From Okeania sp. KiyG1 (GTDB lineage: Bacteria; Cyanobacteriota; Cyanobacteriia; Cyanobacteriales; Microcoleaceae), in NCBI RefSeq assembly GCF_014132355.1, contig NZ_BLZO01000136.1, positions 57,891-121,890 of the forward strand: a DNA stretch of 64,000 bases. Reading direction: 5' to 3'. The position numbers and the translations under genes were made by a program. This document shows, piece by piece, positions 19,893 to 29,881 of the stretch. Position 1 is the first letter of the stretch. Every line of letters begins with the position of its first letter. A model generated the notes under the pieces. The model saw only the letters and a list, made by a program, of their open reading frames with translations. It was not told the DNA's origin and did not search any database.

Positions 19893-20797
19893 AGAGTTGT
19901 TGGGAAATAATGGGAAATAAGGTAAGATAAGCCGAGAAGAAATTGGCGTTTAGAAATGCTTTATTTTGAACGGGCCTTAAAACAGGATAGGTTATTAAGG
20001 GCATTGACAGGATTAAATCGTAAAGCATTTCAATCCTTGCTCTTAGCCTTTACTCATGTATATGAGCAAACATTGACAGACAAACCTCGTCAACGCTCTG
20101 TCGGAGGAGATCGTTTACAGCCTATATTAGAAGCAGCCCTGGGAGAAAAAAGGCACTACCAGAACGCCAAATCAACAGTGTCCAAGCATTTATAGAGCGT
20201 TTCCCTGGAGTAGAAAGAGTGGTAATGGATGGCACAGAACGGCCAGTGCAACGACCCACTGACTCAGAAAAACAAAAACTGAATTATTCGGGAAAAAAAA
20301 AGCGTCATACGAGTCAACACCTAGCAGCAGTAGACCAAAACAAACAAGTGCTGCTGTTGAGCCTAGCAAGAGAAGGAAAGTTACATGACAAGAAATTCCA
20401 TTCCCCTTGAAAAGTTGGTAGGAAGTATACCTGTGGAGATACCAATTGAAGTAGATAGTGGCTTTCAAGGTATTCAACACCAGTATGAAAATATCCGCAT
20501 ACCCCATAAAAAACCAAAGGGGAGACAATTAAATGAACAGCCGCATACCAAAAATCGGAAATTGAGTCAATAAGCGAGTGATATGTGAAAACGCCTTTGC
20601 AGGTGTCAAGCGCTATGGCTCTGTCAATCAGATTTACCGTAATCACGCTTGTTGATTTTGATGACAAATTAATGTTAACAGCGACTGGACCCGTGGAACT
20701 TGTACCTGATGGCAGCATAAATAATAAAATCAATAACCAAAATTGATCAGTTTGAGTTTTCATTTTTCACTAACCTCAGTTATTTCCCAACAACTCT
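19893..20797 (+). mobile_element. Decayed IS element (IS5-type, AGAGTTGTTGGGAAATAA ends)
   Basis: Inverted ends AGAGTTGTTGGGAAATAA and TTATTTCCCAACAACTCT bound 905 bp holding a broken DDE transposase. A solo right end lies at 18336-18452 and a 140-bp internal-deletion derivative at 28176-28315. Confidence 0.85.
19956..20660 (+). pseudogene. IS5-type DDE transposase, frameshifted
   Basis: The N-terminal piece (19956-20195) reads LLRALTGLNRKAFQSLLLAF, a helix-turn-helix region of this transposase type. After a frame change, MDGTERPVQRPTDSEKQKLN, YSGKKKRHTSQHLAAV and AREGKLHDKKF (to about 20410) cover the first catalytic Asp and following core. A third frame gives VDSGFQGIQHQYENIRIPHK and a fourth RVICENAFAGVKRYGSVNQIYRN. 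At least three frame breaks, and a probable deletion near 20150-20180, make it non-functional. Family placement rests on the DGTERP and SGKKKRHT motifs. Confidence 0.82.
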
Positions 20798-20803
20798 ATT
20801 GAT

Positions 20804-20884
20804 ATGGATTATTTAGTAGACTATAGTCCCCTTGAGGATTATCCAGCAAAGCAAGTACAATATGTGAGAAGTATAATAAGTTAA
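20804..20884 (+). pseudogene. Short coding tail next to the IS
   Basis: MDYLVDYSPLEDYPAKQVQY continues to a stop at 20884 and is followed by a strong hairpin (20903-20922). This looks like the 3' end of a gene cut by the IS, or a very small gene; the frame meets the IS edge directly. Low certainty. Confidence 0.25.
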
Positions 20885-20902
20885 GCAAGGCTGAATAAAG
20901 AA

Positions 20903-20922
20903 ACGGGGCAAAATTGCCCCGT
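20903..20922. terminator. Perfect 20-bp palindrome ACGGGGCAAAATTGCCCCGT
   Basis: The stem-loop lies between the short coding tail and the gene at 21012. Stability and position suggest a terminator, though it lacks a long T run (TCTCATGT follows). Confidence 0.5.
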
Positions 20923-21011
20923 CTCATGTAAATTTTAGAAGAATCCTGTAAGAAGTTATCCTGTTAAGGATGATGTGATGGTAAAGTAATTGTAAATTAG
21001 GTCGGATTGAT

Positions 21012-21674
21012 ATGCTGATTAAAACAGATGAATTCAACAATCTAGTAGATAGCTATTGGCAAGTGGTAGGATATCAAAAGCAGCTCAAGGGAATGTACCA
21101 ATTTCTAGACGCACAGTTTAAGGCTCAGGAATATGGGGTGAAATTAGAGCCAATCCGCTATAATAAACTATTCACTCATTCCAAGGACTACACTATTTAT
21201 GATAGTCAGGTTTATCCCTTTGATGTTTGGATTCCACAATGGTACGGTCGTTTTTATGTCGATCCCATCAAAATACCAGCAGAGACGACTTCAGAAGATT
21301 GTCCGATCGAACAAGCGAAGTATTTAGGTTTTGTCTGGAATTGGATAGGATTAAATGATGCGTATGTTCCGGATACAAAAGAGCCAGAATGTTGGTTTGG
21401 AATAGCCAAACCGGAGACAGAAAAAAAATCCGAGAGGGTGGAGGATGTCGCCCAAAATATCTGGAATCACTTTCGGGTAGAATTGACAGATGAGGAAACG
21501 AAGGATGGTTGGTTAAAAGGTCATTACGATCGCCAGAAAGAAGAGTGCGATTATAATGGTTGGTGGTTACTAAAGCGTATACCCATATCTCAGTTAGTTA
21601 ATTCTTATCACGTACAACAGTTAGTGGTGAGAGCAATCTGCGAGAAATATGGCGAGTTAGGTAATCCTCAATAA
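21012..21674 (+). CDS. Protein of unknown function, first gene of a two-gene unit
   Basis: 220 aa, soluble, acidic and rich in aromatic residues (many Trp and Tyr, e.g. PFDVWIPQWYGRFY near 74-87, FVWNWIGLNDAY near 115-126, YNGWWLLKRIP near 192-202). I do not recognise the family. No signal peptide or membrane segment. The next gene begins 13 bp after the stop with its own GGAG ribosome site, so the two are probably co-transcribed. The downstream product is a Methyltransf_24-type methyltransferase, so this protein may serve the same pathway; that is inference only. Confidence 0.6.
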   Translation: MLIKTDEFNNLVDSYWQVVGYQKQLKGMYQFLDAQFKAQEYGVKLEPIRYNKLFTHSKDYTIYDSQVYPFDVWIPQWYGRFYVDPIKIPAETTSEDCPIEQAKYLGFVWNWIGLNDAYVPDTKEPECWFGIAKPETEKKSERVEDVAQNIWNHFRVELTDEETKDGWLKGHYDRQKEECDYNGWWLLKRIPISQLVNSYHVQQLVVRAICEKYGELGNPQ

Positions 21675-21687
21675 GGATCGGAGTATT

Positions 21688-22416
21688 ATGAAATATCCCT
21701 CAACATTTGTAAACCCTCTAGATATAGATTCACGCAACTCAGAGTTTGCAGGCCCCTATGAAATTGAGCGCCAACATCTATTCAAACTTTTCCCTGGTTT
21801 AGATAGCCAGTTCCCATGCCTTGAAGTAGGTGCTGTGATTGACAATGGGGGTGTTTCATACGCGGATATGGCAATGCTAGCAGCTCTTACACTTTGGCTT
21901 CAGCCCCAGCGAGTTCTAGAAATTGGTACTTATCAGGGTTGGACATCCCACAATTTAGCTCTCCAATTAAGAGGTGATGCAGAATTAGTAACTATTGACT
22001 TACCAGATGCTCAGACTCCTCACCTCAATTCTAGTGGATGGAATGCACAATTCTTTCCGGAAGATAAAACGCCACTCCTGTTTGAAGGTCGTTCAACAGC
22101 TAACCGAATTAAGCAAATTAAGGAAGATACAGCTAATCTAAATGCTGAAGATTTTTCAGATAAGTTTGACTTGATTTTTATTGACGGATCGCACTCATAT
22201 CCCTACGTTGAGAACGATACTAAGTTAGCTCTATCTGTTGCCAATGAGCAAGCTATTATTCTTTGGCATGATTATGGAATACCTGCACGTTGGTCTGGTG
22301 TTACTGAGTATTTACTCCAATCTTCTCGCGAAGGGAACTTGTACCCACTTTATTGGCTTAATCATAAAATAGACCCGGGAATTAATCTTGTTCTCTACAT
22401 TCGAGGTCTGAATTGA
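21688..22416 (+). CDS. Class I SAM-dependent methyltransferase (Methyltransf_24 type)
   Basis: SAM motif I is VLEIGTYQGWTSHNLA (about residues 75-90), the acidic residue after strand 2 is in LVTIDLPD, then FDLIFIDGSHSYPYVENDTK with the family's metal/acceptor Asp-Gly-x-His signature, and ILWHDYG. These are typical of O-methyltransferase-like Methyltransf_24 proteins. GGAG lies 7 bp before the ATG. Placed 13 bp after the unknown gene at 21012. A family-4 MITE begins 125 bp downstream. Substrate unknown. Confidence 0.82.
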   Translation: MKYPSTFVNPLDIDSRNSEFAGPYEIERQHLFKLFPGLDSQFPCLEVGAVIDNGGVSYADMAMLAALTLWLQPQRVLEIGTYQGWTSHNLALQLRGDAELVTIDLPDAQTPHLNSSGWNAQFFPEDKTPLLFEGRSTANRIKQIKEDTANLNAEDFSDKFDLIFIDGSHSYPYVENDTKLALSVANEQAIILWHDYGIPARWSGVTEYLLQSSREGNLYPLYWLNHKIDPGINLVLYIRGLN

Positions 22417-22419
22417 AGA

Positions 22420-22452
<33 letters not shown>

Positions 22453-22540
22453 GGAAAATTGCTTATGGATTCTAACCCCAAACAATTTTGAGCACCCCCG
22501 TTGACGGTGGGGTATTAAACCCATAAGGGAAATGATAATT

Positions 22541-22830
22541 AGGGTTTGCGCTCAAAAGTCTTTTCACCCACCCCTAACCCTCCCAGGAGGGGAGGGAAGA
22601 CAGGAGACAACCCACTCTAACCCTCCCAGGAGGGGAGGGGAAGACAGGAGAAATGGGAATGAGCGAGGAGGTAGGAGTAAGAATTGTCCCAAGATTGTTT
22701 TGCCCAACTATGAGCCTAAAATACGCTCCATGCATGAGCGTTTTAGACTGAAATAGGCGCACCGCAATTAGCCCCTAAAAAGGCTAAAATCTTTATATTT
22801 CAATGCTTTTATATTTGATAGGCAAACCCT
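22541..22830. mobile_element. MITE family 4, copy 2
   Basis: Ends AGGGTTTGC and GCAAACCCT, interior with CCCAGGAGGGGAGG tandem units. It stops 7 bp before the aldo/keto reductase ATG, so any promoter must be inside or beyond the element. Confidence 0.7.
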
Positions 22831-22837
22831 CAATTAA

Positions 22838-23842
22838 ATGAAATCAGAAAACGTAACCATGAAAAAGCGTCAATTAGGAAAAACCGATATCAAAATTAGT
22901 GAAGTAGGTTTAGGAACTTGGCAACTGTCAGGAGATGTCTGGGGTAAAAAAACTGAAGCGGAATATATCGAGGCAATTGAGGTGGCTTTAGATGCAGATA
23001 TTAATTACTTAGATACGGCTTTAGACTATGGAAATGGCTATTGCGAACAGGTGATTGGGAAAGCATTACAGGGAAATTCATCTGTAGTAATTTCTAGTAA
23101 AATTCCACCTGAATGCGATGATTGGTCTCCCAAACCTCAAAGTAAGATTGAGGATTACTTTTCCCCAAATTGGATAATTGATCGTTGTGAAACAAGCCTC
23201 AAAAATTTGCAGCGAGAATGCATTGATATTTTATTTTTGCATACCTGGAATTTAGCCTGGGGGCATTGTACGGAATGGTATGAAGCGATGCTGAAGTTGA
23301 AAGAACAGGGTAAAATTAGAGCGATTGGAATATCGGTTGGCGATCGCCGCGCGAGTGAAGCGAATAGTCACATTGAAGCTGGACGAATTGATGTTATTCA
23401 AGCGGTGTATAATATCATGGAACAAGAACCTGAATATACATTATTTCCGATGGCTGAAAAACATCGCGTGGGTGTCATAGCACGCTGTCCATTTAGTTCG
23501 GGTGCATTAGTTAGTAATTGGACGCCAAATCATAAGTTTCCAGAAGGGGATTGGCGCGGATTATGGACTCCCGAAGATTGGTTAGCTAAACAGGTAGAAA
23601 TGGTTAATTTGATTAAGCCAATTGTTAAGGATTCCGATTTATCGATGTCGGCGATCGCTTTAAAATATATCCTAAACCATCAGACTGTTACTTCTGTGAT
23701 TTCGGGTTCTTCTTGTGCCGAACATATTCGCTTAAATGCTTCTGTAGCTGGATTACCTAATCTTTCGGAAGACATCTTTGGGCAATTGCAACAACTTTGG
23801 TTCGATGGAAAAATACACGGAACTTACAATGGTGGGGCTTGA
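22838..23842 (+). CDS. Aldo/keto reductase
   Basis: NAD(P)H-dependent oxidoreductase of the AKR superfamily, 334 aa. Seen: GLGTWQLSG start of the barrel, catalytic Asp/Tyr in LDTALDYGNGYCEQVIGKAL, Lys in VVISSKIP, His in ILFLHTWN, GISVG, and the cofactor-binding end segment SVISGSSCAEHIRLN. An alternative ATG seven codons in (22859, MKKRQLGKTDIK) matches the usual AKR N-terminus better. No Shine-Dalgarno is visible because a MITE abuts the start. Substrate unknown. Confidence 0.9.
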   Translation: MKSENVTMKKRQLGKTDIKISEVGLGTWQLSGDVWGKKTEAEYIEAIEVALDADINYLDTALDYGNGYCEQVIGKALQGNSSVVISSKIPPECDDWSPKPQSKIEDYFSPNWIIDRCETSLKNLQRECIDILFLHTWNLAWGHCTEWYEAMLKLKEQGKIRAIGISVGDRRASEANSHIEAGRIDVIQAVYNIMEQEPEYTLFPMAEKHRVGVIARCPFSSGALVSNWTPNHKFPEGDWRGLWTPEDWLAKQVEMVNLIKPIVKDSDLSMSAIALKYILNHQTVTSVISGSSCAEHIRLNASVAGLPNLSEDIFGQLQQLWFDGKIHGTYNGGA

Positions 23843-23898
23843 CATACTCCCGACTTCCCACATTCCGCACTACAAAATGTAGGAGAAAAGAAAGAGTC

Positions 23899-24063
23899 AT
23901 ATCATGTCCGGTAGCATCGGTATTGTATAGTGAAGTAAGGAAGAAGGAAGAAGGAAGAGGGAAGAAGGAAGAGGGAAGAAGGCTTAAAAGTGTGAAAAAA
24001 CGTAAATTTCCTGTAGATATTCACTCTTGATTTTACACAAACGCGCCCCAGCGGACATGATAT
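23899..24063. mobile_element. MITE family 1, copy 3 (inverted)
   Basis: ATATCATGTCCGGTAGCATC on the left and CGGACATGATAT on the right; the same interior as copy 1 but in opposite orientation. Confidence 0.8.
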
Positions 24064-24110
24064 CAGGAGTCAGAAGTCATAATTTAGGAGAAAATCATAG
24101 TCGTCGTGAT

Positions 24111-24215
24111 TAAGTAGTCGTGTAAAAATAACTTAAACAGTTTTTTTAATGGAAGCTATATTTCACAATTTATCCCAGATAAAATTTGTACAACTTATTC
24201 TTACATGGCTCCTAA
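24111..24215. repeat. Second copy of the 105-bp repeat (see 12111-12215)
   Basis: One mismatch to 12111-12215. Here it is not followed by a gene; it runs into AAACAATTAAGCATAAATAC instead. Confidence 0.9.
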
Positions 24216-24660
24216 GTAAACAATTAAGCATAAATACTGGCTTGATTGTTTACTCGGAATTTGATGAACGAAAAAAGTAATTGAGATAATTTGCATAGTA
24301 TAAATGCCTAAGCTTGCTAAGGATTTTATACTATAGAATCCCCGATCGTATCTTTATACGCGGTATGTGCTTTTAGCAGAAGTCCGACCCGACGACTGAG
24401 GAGTGAAGAGCGAAATTCAGGAACGAGAATAGGGGAGGCAAGCATATGCGACTCCGCGACGACGTTAGTCGCATCTGCTGGCAACCCTAGCAAGTTGAAA
24501 TTTGCTTCCATCTCCTCACAGTCCCCACATTCCCCTCCAGGGAGGGGTTAGGGGTGGGTTCCCACAGTCCCCACATTCCCCTCCCAGGAGGGGTTAGGGG
24601 TGGGTCCCCACAATCCCCACACTCTCCCTATATTTTTAAATAGATCCACTCAGGGGTTCT

Positions 24661-24751
24661 ATAGTCATTCTGAATAAGACTGGAACACTTTTTCAGCTGA
24701 AACTCTTTCAAGGCAAGAAACCCTTGTCTCAATCTTAACTGGAATGACTAT
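24661..24751. mobile_element. Small MITE-like element with ATAGTCATTC ends
   Basis: Inverted ends ATAGTCATTC (24661-24670) and GAATGACTAT (24742-24751), 91 bp. It directly follows GATCCACTCAGGGGTTCT, a segment also present inverted near 4201-4218. Confidence 0.6.
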
Positions 24752-25460
24752 AATTTTCATCTTACAAATTGAAGTGCGGAATGTGGGTTATAACATAGAA
24801 AGTCGCCCGTTTATGGGCAAGGCTTTAAACCCAATTTTCTGGTAATATCAAATCCGGTGGGGTTGCACATAGAATCCGGTTATATAATATCTGTTTATAA
24901 TTTCTTAAATTACTTCAATATTATACCAATTTGAAAAAAGAATGTTACGAATAATAAGTGTAATAAAAAGATTTTGTAGGAAATGTCTCTTTGACAAAAA
25001 AGAGAATTTACGACCTAAAAACTGGTATTAAATCTATTCCCATACGACTCCTGAATTCTGAATTATGTTTGCGGAGCATGACCTAGGAAATTCTAAGAAA
25101 TACCCTAGCTATTTGTAGTAAACATTTATAAAATTGGTATTAGACATCTCCTTCATACATAGTAGGGACGTTCCATGAAACGTCCCTACAGGGAAATAAT
25201 TGATAATTTCTGTACGATAATACGATCATAGATTTTTATTATTGAAGATGTATATTTAATCTCCCCTACTCCCCTCTTCCCCTCTTCCCCTCCACGGTCG
25301 GGGGAGGGGTTAGGGTGGGTCCCCTACTCTCAACTATATAATAAGTATTCAACCGGATTTGATATAAGAGGTAGGGATATAGAGAGGTAGAGAGTATTGT
25401 TCAACCTTTTTCCCTTATATAGAATCCGGTTATATAGTATATGTTTATAATTCTATAATT

Positions 25461-25627
25461 ATATCATGTCCGTTTATATCGTTAGTGTAAACCCAAGGGT
25501 GAATATCTACAGGAAATAATGGTTTTTTTCTTGCGAGGGTAGCTTTCGGACCTCTTCCCTCTTCCTTCTTCCCTCTTCCTTCTTCCTTACCTTTGTTATA
25601 CAAGACCGATGCTACCGGACATGATAT
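25461..25627. mobile_element. MITE family 1, copy 4
   Basis: 167 bp, same ends and interior as copy 1 at 3410-3576. Confidence 0.8.
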
Positions 25628-25686
25628 TACTTCAATCTCCCCTACTACCCTATTCCCCTACTCGTTTTAAGGTGCTGAAAGCTTTT

Positions 25687-25832
25687 ATATCAAATCCGTT
25701 TAATTCGGTATAAAAAAATGTTCTATCTTCAACCATTACCAAATATTTCTAGAGTTCTCCATCTCCCCATCTCCCTACTCCCCTACTCCTCTACTCCCCA
25801 TCTAATTACACCGATGCTACCGGATTTGATAT
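25687..25832. mobile_element. MITE family 2 (ATATCAAATCCG ends), copy 1
   Basis: Inverted ends ATATCAAATCCG / CGGATTTGATAT, 146 bp. Other copies: 28329-28446 and a left part from about 58880. The inner ACCGATGCTACCGGA is also found in family 1, so the two families are related. Confidence 0.75.
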
Positions 25833-25906
25833 TAGCTCCCCATTCCGGTACAGAAATGCTGTTTGCGCAGCATTCCGGTACGGAAAATACTGATCGCTTA
25901 TTTAAT

Positions 25907-27397
25907 CTAAGGTTTAGGGCAAGTTCCTAATTTCCAGTCAACATAAAGACCGCGAGGATCTGTATCCCTGAGCCAAGTAACTAAGGTTTTATAGTCATCT
26001 ATATTGTAGGTAGCTATACAACCAATAGTGCCAGGAGAGCCATAATAGCGATTCCAATCAATATGAATTTCGATCGCGCTTCTTTCGGTAGTACCAGGTT
26101 CTAAATAGTCTAACGGAACAGTTACAGGACCAATACCACTCTGAAAAATATTACCGTAATAATTATCTCTCCCATCAGCCCAGATAATATCATTAACGTA
26201 CCATTTTCCCTCTGGCAATGGTTCTCCAGTCATGGCCCGACTTTGAGCAGCGGTACGGAAAAATTGTCTTCCCGGAGCGCCACAACATACTTCTAATCTG
26301 TCCTGTAGTTTCCCATTTTTAAAATAGTCTAAGTTCAGCACATAACATCCATACACATCTTGACGATTTGTTTTTGTTAGCAGCAAATAATTTTTGCCTG
26401 TAGTACCAGGGGGTGTAGAAAGAACAGGAGCAGGCTCTTCTCCCCACAATTTTTGCCAGGTTGTTAAGTTTACTGTACCGTCAGCATTGTTATTGAAAAA
26501 ATAATCTTGTTTAAAGTCTATAACTGCTAATTCGGTTTTATTACCAAAAAAAGCATCAATTTTTCCGGTAAAATACCCTAAATCTTTCAATCTAACCTGT
26601 AAAATTCTCACATCTTCCCCTTGACTACCCCGCACCAAGACACGATTGAGACTAGGAGTTTGACCTTTTTTAAATATATCAGAAATGCCAAAAATAGAGA
26701 TTCTTTCCCCTGCTGGAATTGGTTTATTTGCCGGAGCAATTACAAAAAATCTGGCATTTTTGTATAGAGGAAAAACATTAGCTAAATATTCTTTGTCAAA
26801 TTTTTCTAAAGTTAATATTTCTCTTACTTCACCTCCCTGCCAAGCTACAACTACAGTTTTTTTATTTTCATCTCTGTATCCTTCTAGCCAAGTTACTCGG
26901 TCTTGCAATGATTCTTCTTGAACCAAGGGTTTTCCTTCATTACTAGGAGTGTTGAATAGTTTTTGTTCATCAGCACGACGGGATACTAATCCTGGCAGTG
27001 GTTGCTTAACACCATTTACTACTCCGTTTACCCAACGTGGAAATTCATTTGCTGCTCCTTGATAGTCTCCTTGATTGAGTTTTCTTAACATGGTACTCCT
27101 TTCAAAAGCACCAGTTCCAACGTTATAACAGAACGATACAAGAGCATCAAACTGATTTTGATTCAGAGGAACTTTCACCAGCCTCGAAACTATTTCTGCT
27201 ACTTTGTCGCATTGATACTTTAAGTAGAATTCTGCATTCCTTTCTGTAATTCTTTCTCCTAGCTGAACTTTTTTTCCATTGGGGTAACGAATGGTTCCAT
27301 ACCCAATGGTGGGTATTCCTACTGGGTCTAGATAAGCATCCAGATAAAGTCCTTCCCATTTTTTGATTAAATTTAGACAATTTTGTGATATTTCCAT
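25907..27397 (-). CDS. Three-domain peptidoglycan enzyme: GH24 lysozyme + PG-binding + L,D-transpeptidase-like
   Basis: 496 aa. Residues about 1-150 are a phage-type GH24 lysozyme: catalytic Glu in KKWEG, then DPVGIPTIGYGT with the Asp/Thr of the family, and FDALVSFCYNVG. A linker follows (residues 170-260). Residues about 265-325 are a PG_binding_1 repeat (RGSQGEDVRILQVRLKDLGY, FFGNKTELAVIDFKQ). The C-terminal 160 residues resemble an L,D-transpeptidase (YkuD) domain: PLPEGKWYVN, IEIHIDWNRYYGSPGTIGC with His and a Cys in the position of the catalytic nucleophile. No signal peptide is visible, so export would need a holin-like or other route. No phage genes are nearby. Confidence 0.85.
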   Translation of the reverse strand: MEISQNCLNLIKKWEGLYLDAYLDPVGIPTIGYGTIRYPNGKKVQLGERITERNAEFYLKYQCDKVAEIVSRLVKVPLNQNQFDALVSFCYNVGTGAFERSTMLRKLNQGDYQGAANEFPRWVNGVVNGVKQPLPGLVSRRADEQKLFNTPSNEGKPLVQEESLQDRVTWLEGYRDENKKTVVVAWQGGEVREILTLEKFDKEYLANVFPLYKNARFFVIAPANKPIPAGERISIFGISDIFKKGQTPSLNRVLVRGSQGEDVRILQVRLKDLGYFTGKIDAFFGNKTELAVIDFKQDYFFNNNADGTVNLTTWQKLWGEEPAPVLSTPPGTTGKNYLLLTKTNRQDVYGCYVLNLDYFKNGKLQDRLEVCCGAPGRQFFRTAAQSRAMTGEPLPEGKWYVNDIIWADGRDNYYGNIFQSGIGPVTVPLDYLEPGTTERSAIEIHIDWNRYYGSPGTIGCIATYNIDDYKTLVTWLRDTDPRGLYVDWKLGTCPKP

Positions 27398-28175
27398 GCT
27401 ACAGCTCCAATCTACAACTAATTATATCGTTTCACAGAAGTCAAAATTCAAAAAGTCATGCATCGAGTGCTAATTGGCGAGGTTTCCTCAGAATGTAAGA
27501 CGCACATCTGACAGTCAAAATTAAGATTTTATAAGATCAAAACTTTGATGCTACAGTAATTTCAGGAAATTATTTAACATTTAAAGTCTGAAACTATATT
27601 GTGACACCTTTAAAGTGAATTGGTATTAGTTATAGCTGTTTGCAATTTTAATTAAGCACCAAATTCTTGGATTGATAACATAGCATTGATTCAAAAACAA
27701 TGTATTAGTGGGTGCATCTCAATGCGTGAATAAAGCCAAAAATTTATCTCTTTTAGGCAATAGGCAACGGTGCGACCCTGCGGGGCGCGACAGACGCATC
27801 TGGTAGCGCACTCCTGTGAGGGAATATATAGGAAAAAAGTATTTTTGCAAATATGAGATGCACCCGTATTAGCTTCTATAGGATAGAAGCTTTCAATTTA
27901 CAGTTTTTGAATTTTTATTTATATAGCTATCAAAAACCCCAAGTTTTTATCAAGATTTAAAATTGATTTGGAAAGCCATAAATTGACAGAGATGCAAACA
28001 GCAATAACATATTTTTTCCTAGTCTATAGTTGATTTAAAAGACTAATCATTGACTACCCTATGAATTAAATTTACAGGGATTCTAATAAGTAGCCATAAA
28101 TCAAAATAAAACTAAGAAATAGGGTGAAGTGAAAGTCACAGAAAAATATTAATCCTTATCACAACCATATTTATT
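27398..28175. other. Intergenic, repeat-poor
   Basis: 780 bp, AT-rich. Only a GCGACCCTGCGGGGCGCGAC mini-palindrome (about 27770-27830) stands out, flanked by AGATGCACCC and GGTGCATCTC (about 27710-27865), which form an inverted pair around it. No gene recognised. Confidence 0.5.
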
Positions 28176-28315
28176 AGAGTTGTTGGGAAATAAAAGTTGA
28201 ACAATGCTCAAAAGCTTACCATATAAGGCTTTTACGATTTTAGGTATAAAGAATGCTATAAACTTTGACTGATAAGGGTTTTAGCCATTTTTTTAGCTTA
28301 ATTCCCAACAACTCT
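28176..28315. mobile_element. MITE derived from the IS at 19893-20797
   Basis: Ends AGAGTTGTTGGGAAATAA and TTAATTCCCAACAACTCT match the IS ends; 140 bp with no transposase. It is flanked by ATT on both sides, a possible 3-bp target duplication. Confidence 0.8.
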
Positions 28316-28328
28316 ATTATTAATTAAG

Positions 28329-28446
28329 ACATCAAATCCGCTTAAAATGTTCCATCTGAGTACTATTGCCCAATCTTTCTTTCTCTCCCCATCTCCCCAC
28401 ACTCTTTATCTAACTCTAATTACACCAATGCTACCGGATTTGATAT
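28329..28446. mobile_element. MITE family 2, copy 2
   Basis: ATCAAATCCG on the left and ACCGGATTTGATAT on the right; CTCCCCATCTCCCCA interior. Confidence 0.7.
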
Positions 28447-28479
28447 GGCCTACTTAATTGACTACTCCCCGGAGGTCAG

Positions 28480-29027
28480 TCACGGGGAAACAAGCGCAGA
28501 TACTACGCAACAGGATAAATCCATGTTGCTTCGTTTTTTCGAGCGCTGACCAAAGATATACTCTCTGGGGACAATTTCCGCGGTGCCCCTACACAGTTGG
28601 CTTAAGTAGGGGCGTTAACGATAGTTATGCGCAAGCTTTCGGCCGTTCGCCCCTACTGCTTTGCGGCTTACTTTTGTGATTATATTTGCAGCCCCGTTAC
28701 AGTCTGCATTAATTAACCAATTATTGCTACTTTTATACAAACCACGCTGTCTTGATGCAGTCGCTCATGGGGGAAACCCCCTTTGGCGGCGCTGCATCGC
28801 TTTATTCTTTTTCCTGACGGTTTCCAATCATTGGGTTTCTCACCATAATTAGGCAGATCGTCACCACCTAAAAATGAAGGGGCGAATGCCATTCGCCCCT
28901 ACAAGTATAACTTTCTTGGTGTTTCTATAAATATTATTCCATATTCAGAGCATAATTGAGCTATTCTTTCCTTAAGTCTAGCTGTCGGAATTGGTACAAA
29001 TTCTGAATTATTTTTTCCTAATAGGTA
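28480..29027 (-). pseudogene. Decayed tnpB (IS200/IS605-type), C-terminal half
   Basis: Minus-strand fragments, in order: NNSEFVPIPTARLKERIAQL and ETPRKLYL (about 29027-28905), FLGGDDLPNYGEKPNDWKPS (about 28860), RGLYKSSNNWLINADCNGAA (about 28760-28690) with the third RuvC Asp in the DCNGAAN motif, and a diverged LCRGT tail. Two insertions break it: the GGGGCGAATGCCATTCGCCC palindrome (about 28877-28905) and a GCAGCGCCGCC-containing segment (about 28756-28795). The 3' end and flanking sequence (28456-28600) recur inverted at 29970-30124. Confidence 0.8.
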
Positions 29028-29124
29028 AAATTTTTAAGTGCCTGGACAGTAACAGTTGCTCAAGTGAACATTTCCAACTAAACTAATATGGCAAATTGAT
29101 TAACACTACCAGGAGAATTAAAAA

Positions 29125-29847
29125 TTGCCCACTCTAGGTGTCAACATTGACCACGTTGCCACAATTAGACAAGCGCGACGAACTGTAGAACCAGATCCAG
29201 TAGCAGCAGCAGTTTTAGCTGAACTTTCCGGTGCTGATGGTATTACTGTTCATCTGCGGGAAGACCGTCGCCATATTCAGGAACGAGATGTCCATATTCT
29301 GCGACAAACAGTGCGGACTCATTTGAATCTGGAGATGGCACCTACTACAGAAATGGTGGCGATCGCTCTGGATATTAAGCCTGATTATATTACTCTTGTA
29401 CCAGAACGTCGGGAAGAAGTAACGACCGAAGGTGGTTTGGATGTTGCAAGTAATATCCCTCGTATGAGAGAAGTAGTATCTCAGTTGCAAGGAGCAAATA
29501 TTCCTGTCAGTATGTTTATTGATGCAGAAAAAGCCCAAATTGAAGCTTCCGCAGAAATTCAGGCTAAGTTTATTGAACTCCACACAGGATGTTATGCAGA
29601 AGCTACTGATGAGGCCACTCGCCATCAAGAATTGACGATTTTGGCAGATGGGTGCAAAATGGCGATCGCTGTTGGACTTCGAGTTAATGCTGGACATGGC
29701 CTCACTTACTGGAATGTTTATCCAGTTGCTTGTCTAGAAGGTATGGAAGAACTAAACATTGGTCATACAATAATTTCTAGGGCGGTACTTGTGGGTATGG
29801 AGCGAGCTGTCCGCGAGATGAAACAAGCCATTAATAACCAGTTATAA
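29125..29847 (+). CDS. pdxJ: Pyridoxine 5'-phosphate synthase
   Basis: Last step of de novo vitamin B6 (PLP) synthesis: condenses 3-amino-1-hydroxyacetone phosphate with deoxyxylulose 5-phosphate. 240 aa, typical length. Seen: [16 protein letters not shown] (phosphate/substrate loop), [14 protein letters not shown] with the catalytic His/Glu region, [46 protein letters not shown] and [11 protein letters not shown]. It begins with TTG at 29125, set by AGGAG at 29111-29115, and no in-frame ATG fits the conserved N-terminus. Two hairpins lie downstream. It sits between two oppositely oriented tnpB remnants. Confidence 0.96.
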   Translation: MPTLGVNIDHVATIRQARRTVEPDPVAAAVLAELSGADGITVHLREDRRHIQERDVHILRQTVRTHLNLEMAPTTEMVAIALDIKPDYITLVPERREEVTTEGGLDVASNIPRMREVVSQLQGANIPVSMFIDAEKAQIEASAEIQAKFIELHTGCYAEATDEATRHQELTILADGCKMAIAVGLRVNAGHGLTYWNVYPVACLEGMEELNIGHTIISRAVLVGMERAVREMKQAINNQL

Positions 29848-29881
29848 TTACTATCATTACCGAAAAGCGACATTGAAGGCT

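Larger units (their letters stand above)
23843..25906. other. 2-kb repeat desert
   Basis: No supported gene. Holds MITE copies (23899-24063, 24661-24751, 25461-25627, 25687-25832), the second copy of the 105-bp repeat, CCCACATTCCCCTCCAGG runs (24510-24620) and GTTTGCGGAGCATGACC mini-palindromes (25064, 25857). The open frame at 24326-24511 lies across a GACTCCGCGACGACGTTAG mini-palindrome and is not convincing. Confidence 0.75.

Noticed and set aside
20190-20763. Minus-strand frames over the IS transposase
   Set aside because: Opposite strand of the transposase pseudogene; no independent support.
24326-24511. 61-codon minus-strand frame
   Set aside because: Runs through a dispersed GC-rich mini-palindrome, lacks a ribosome site and any known motif.
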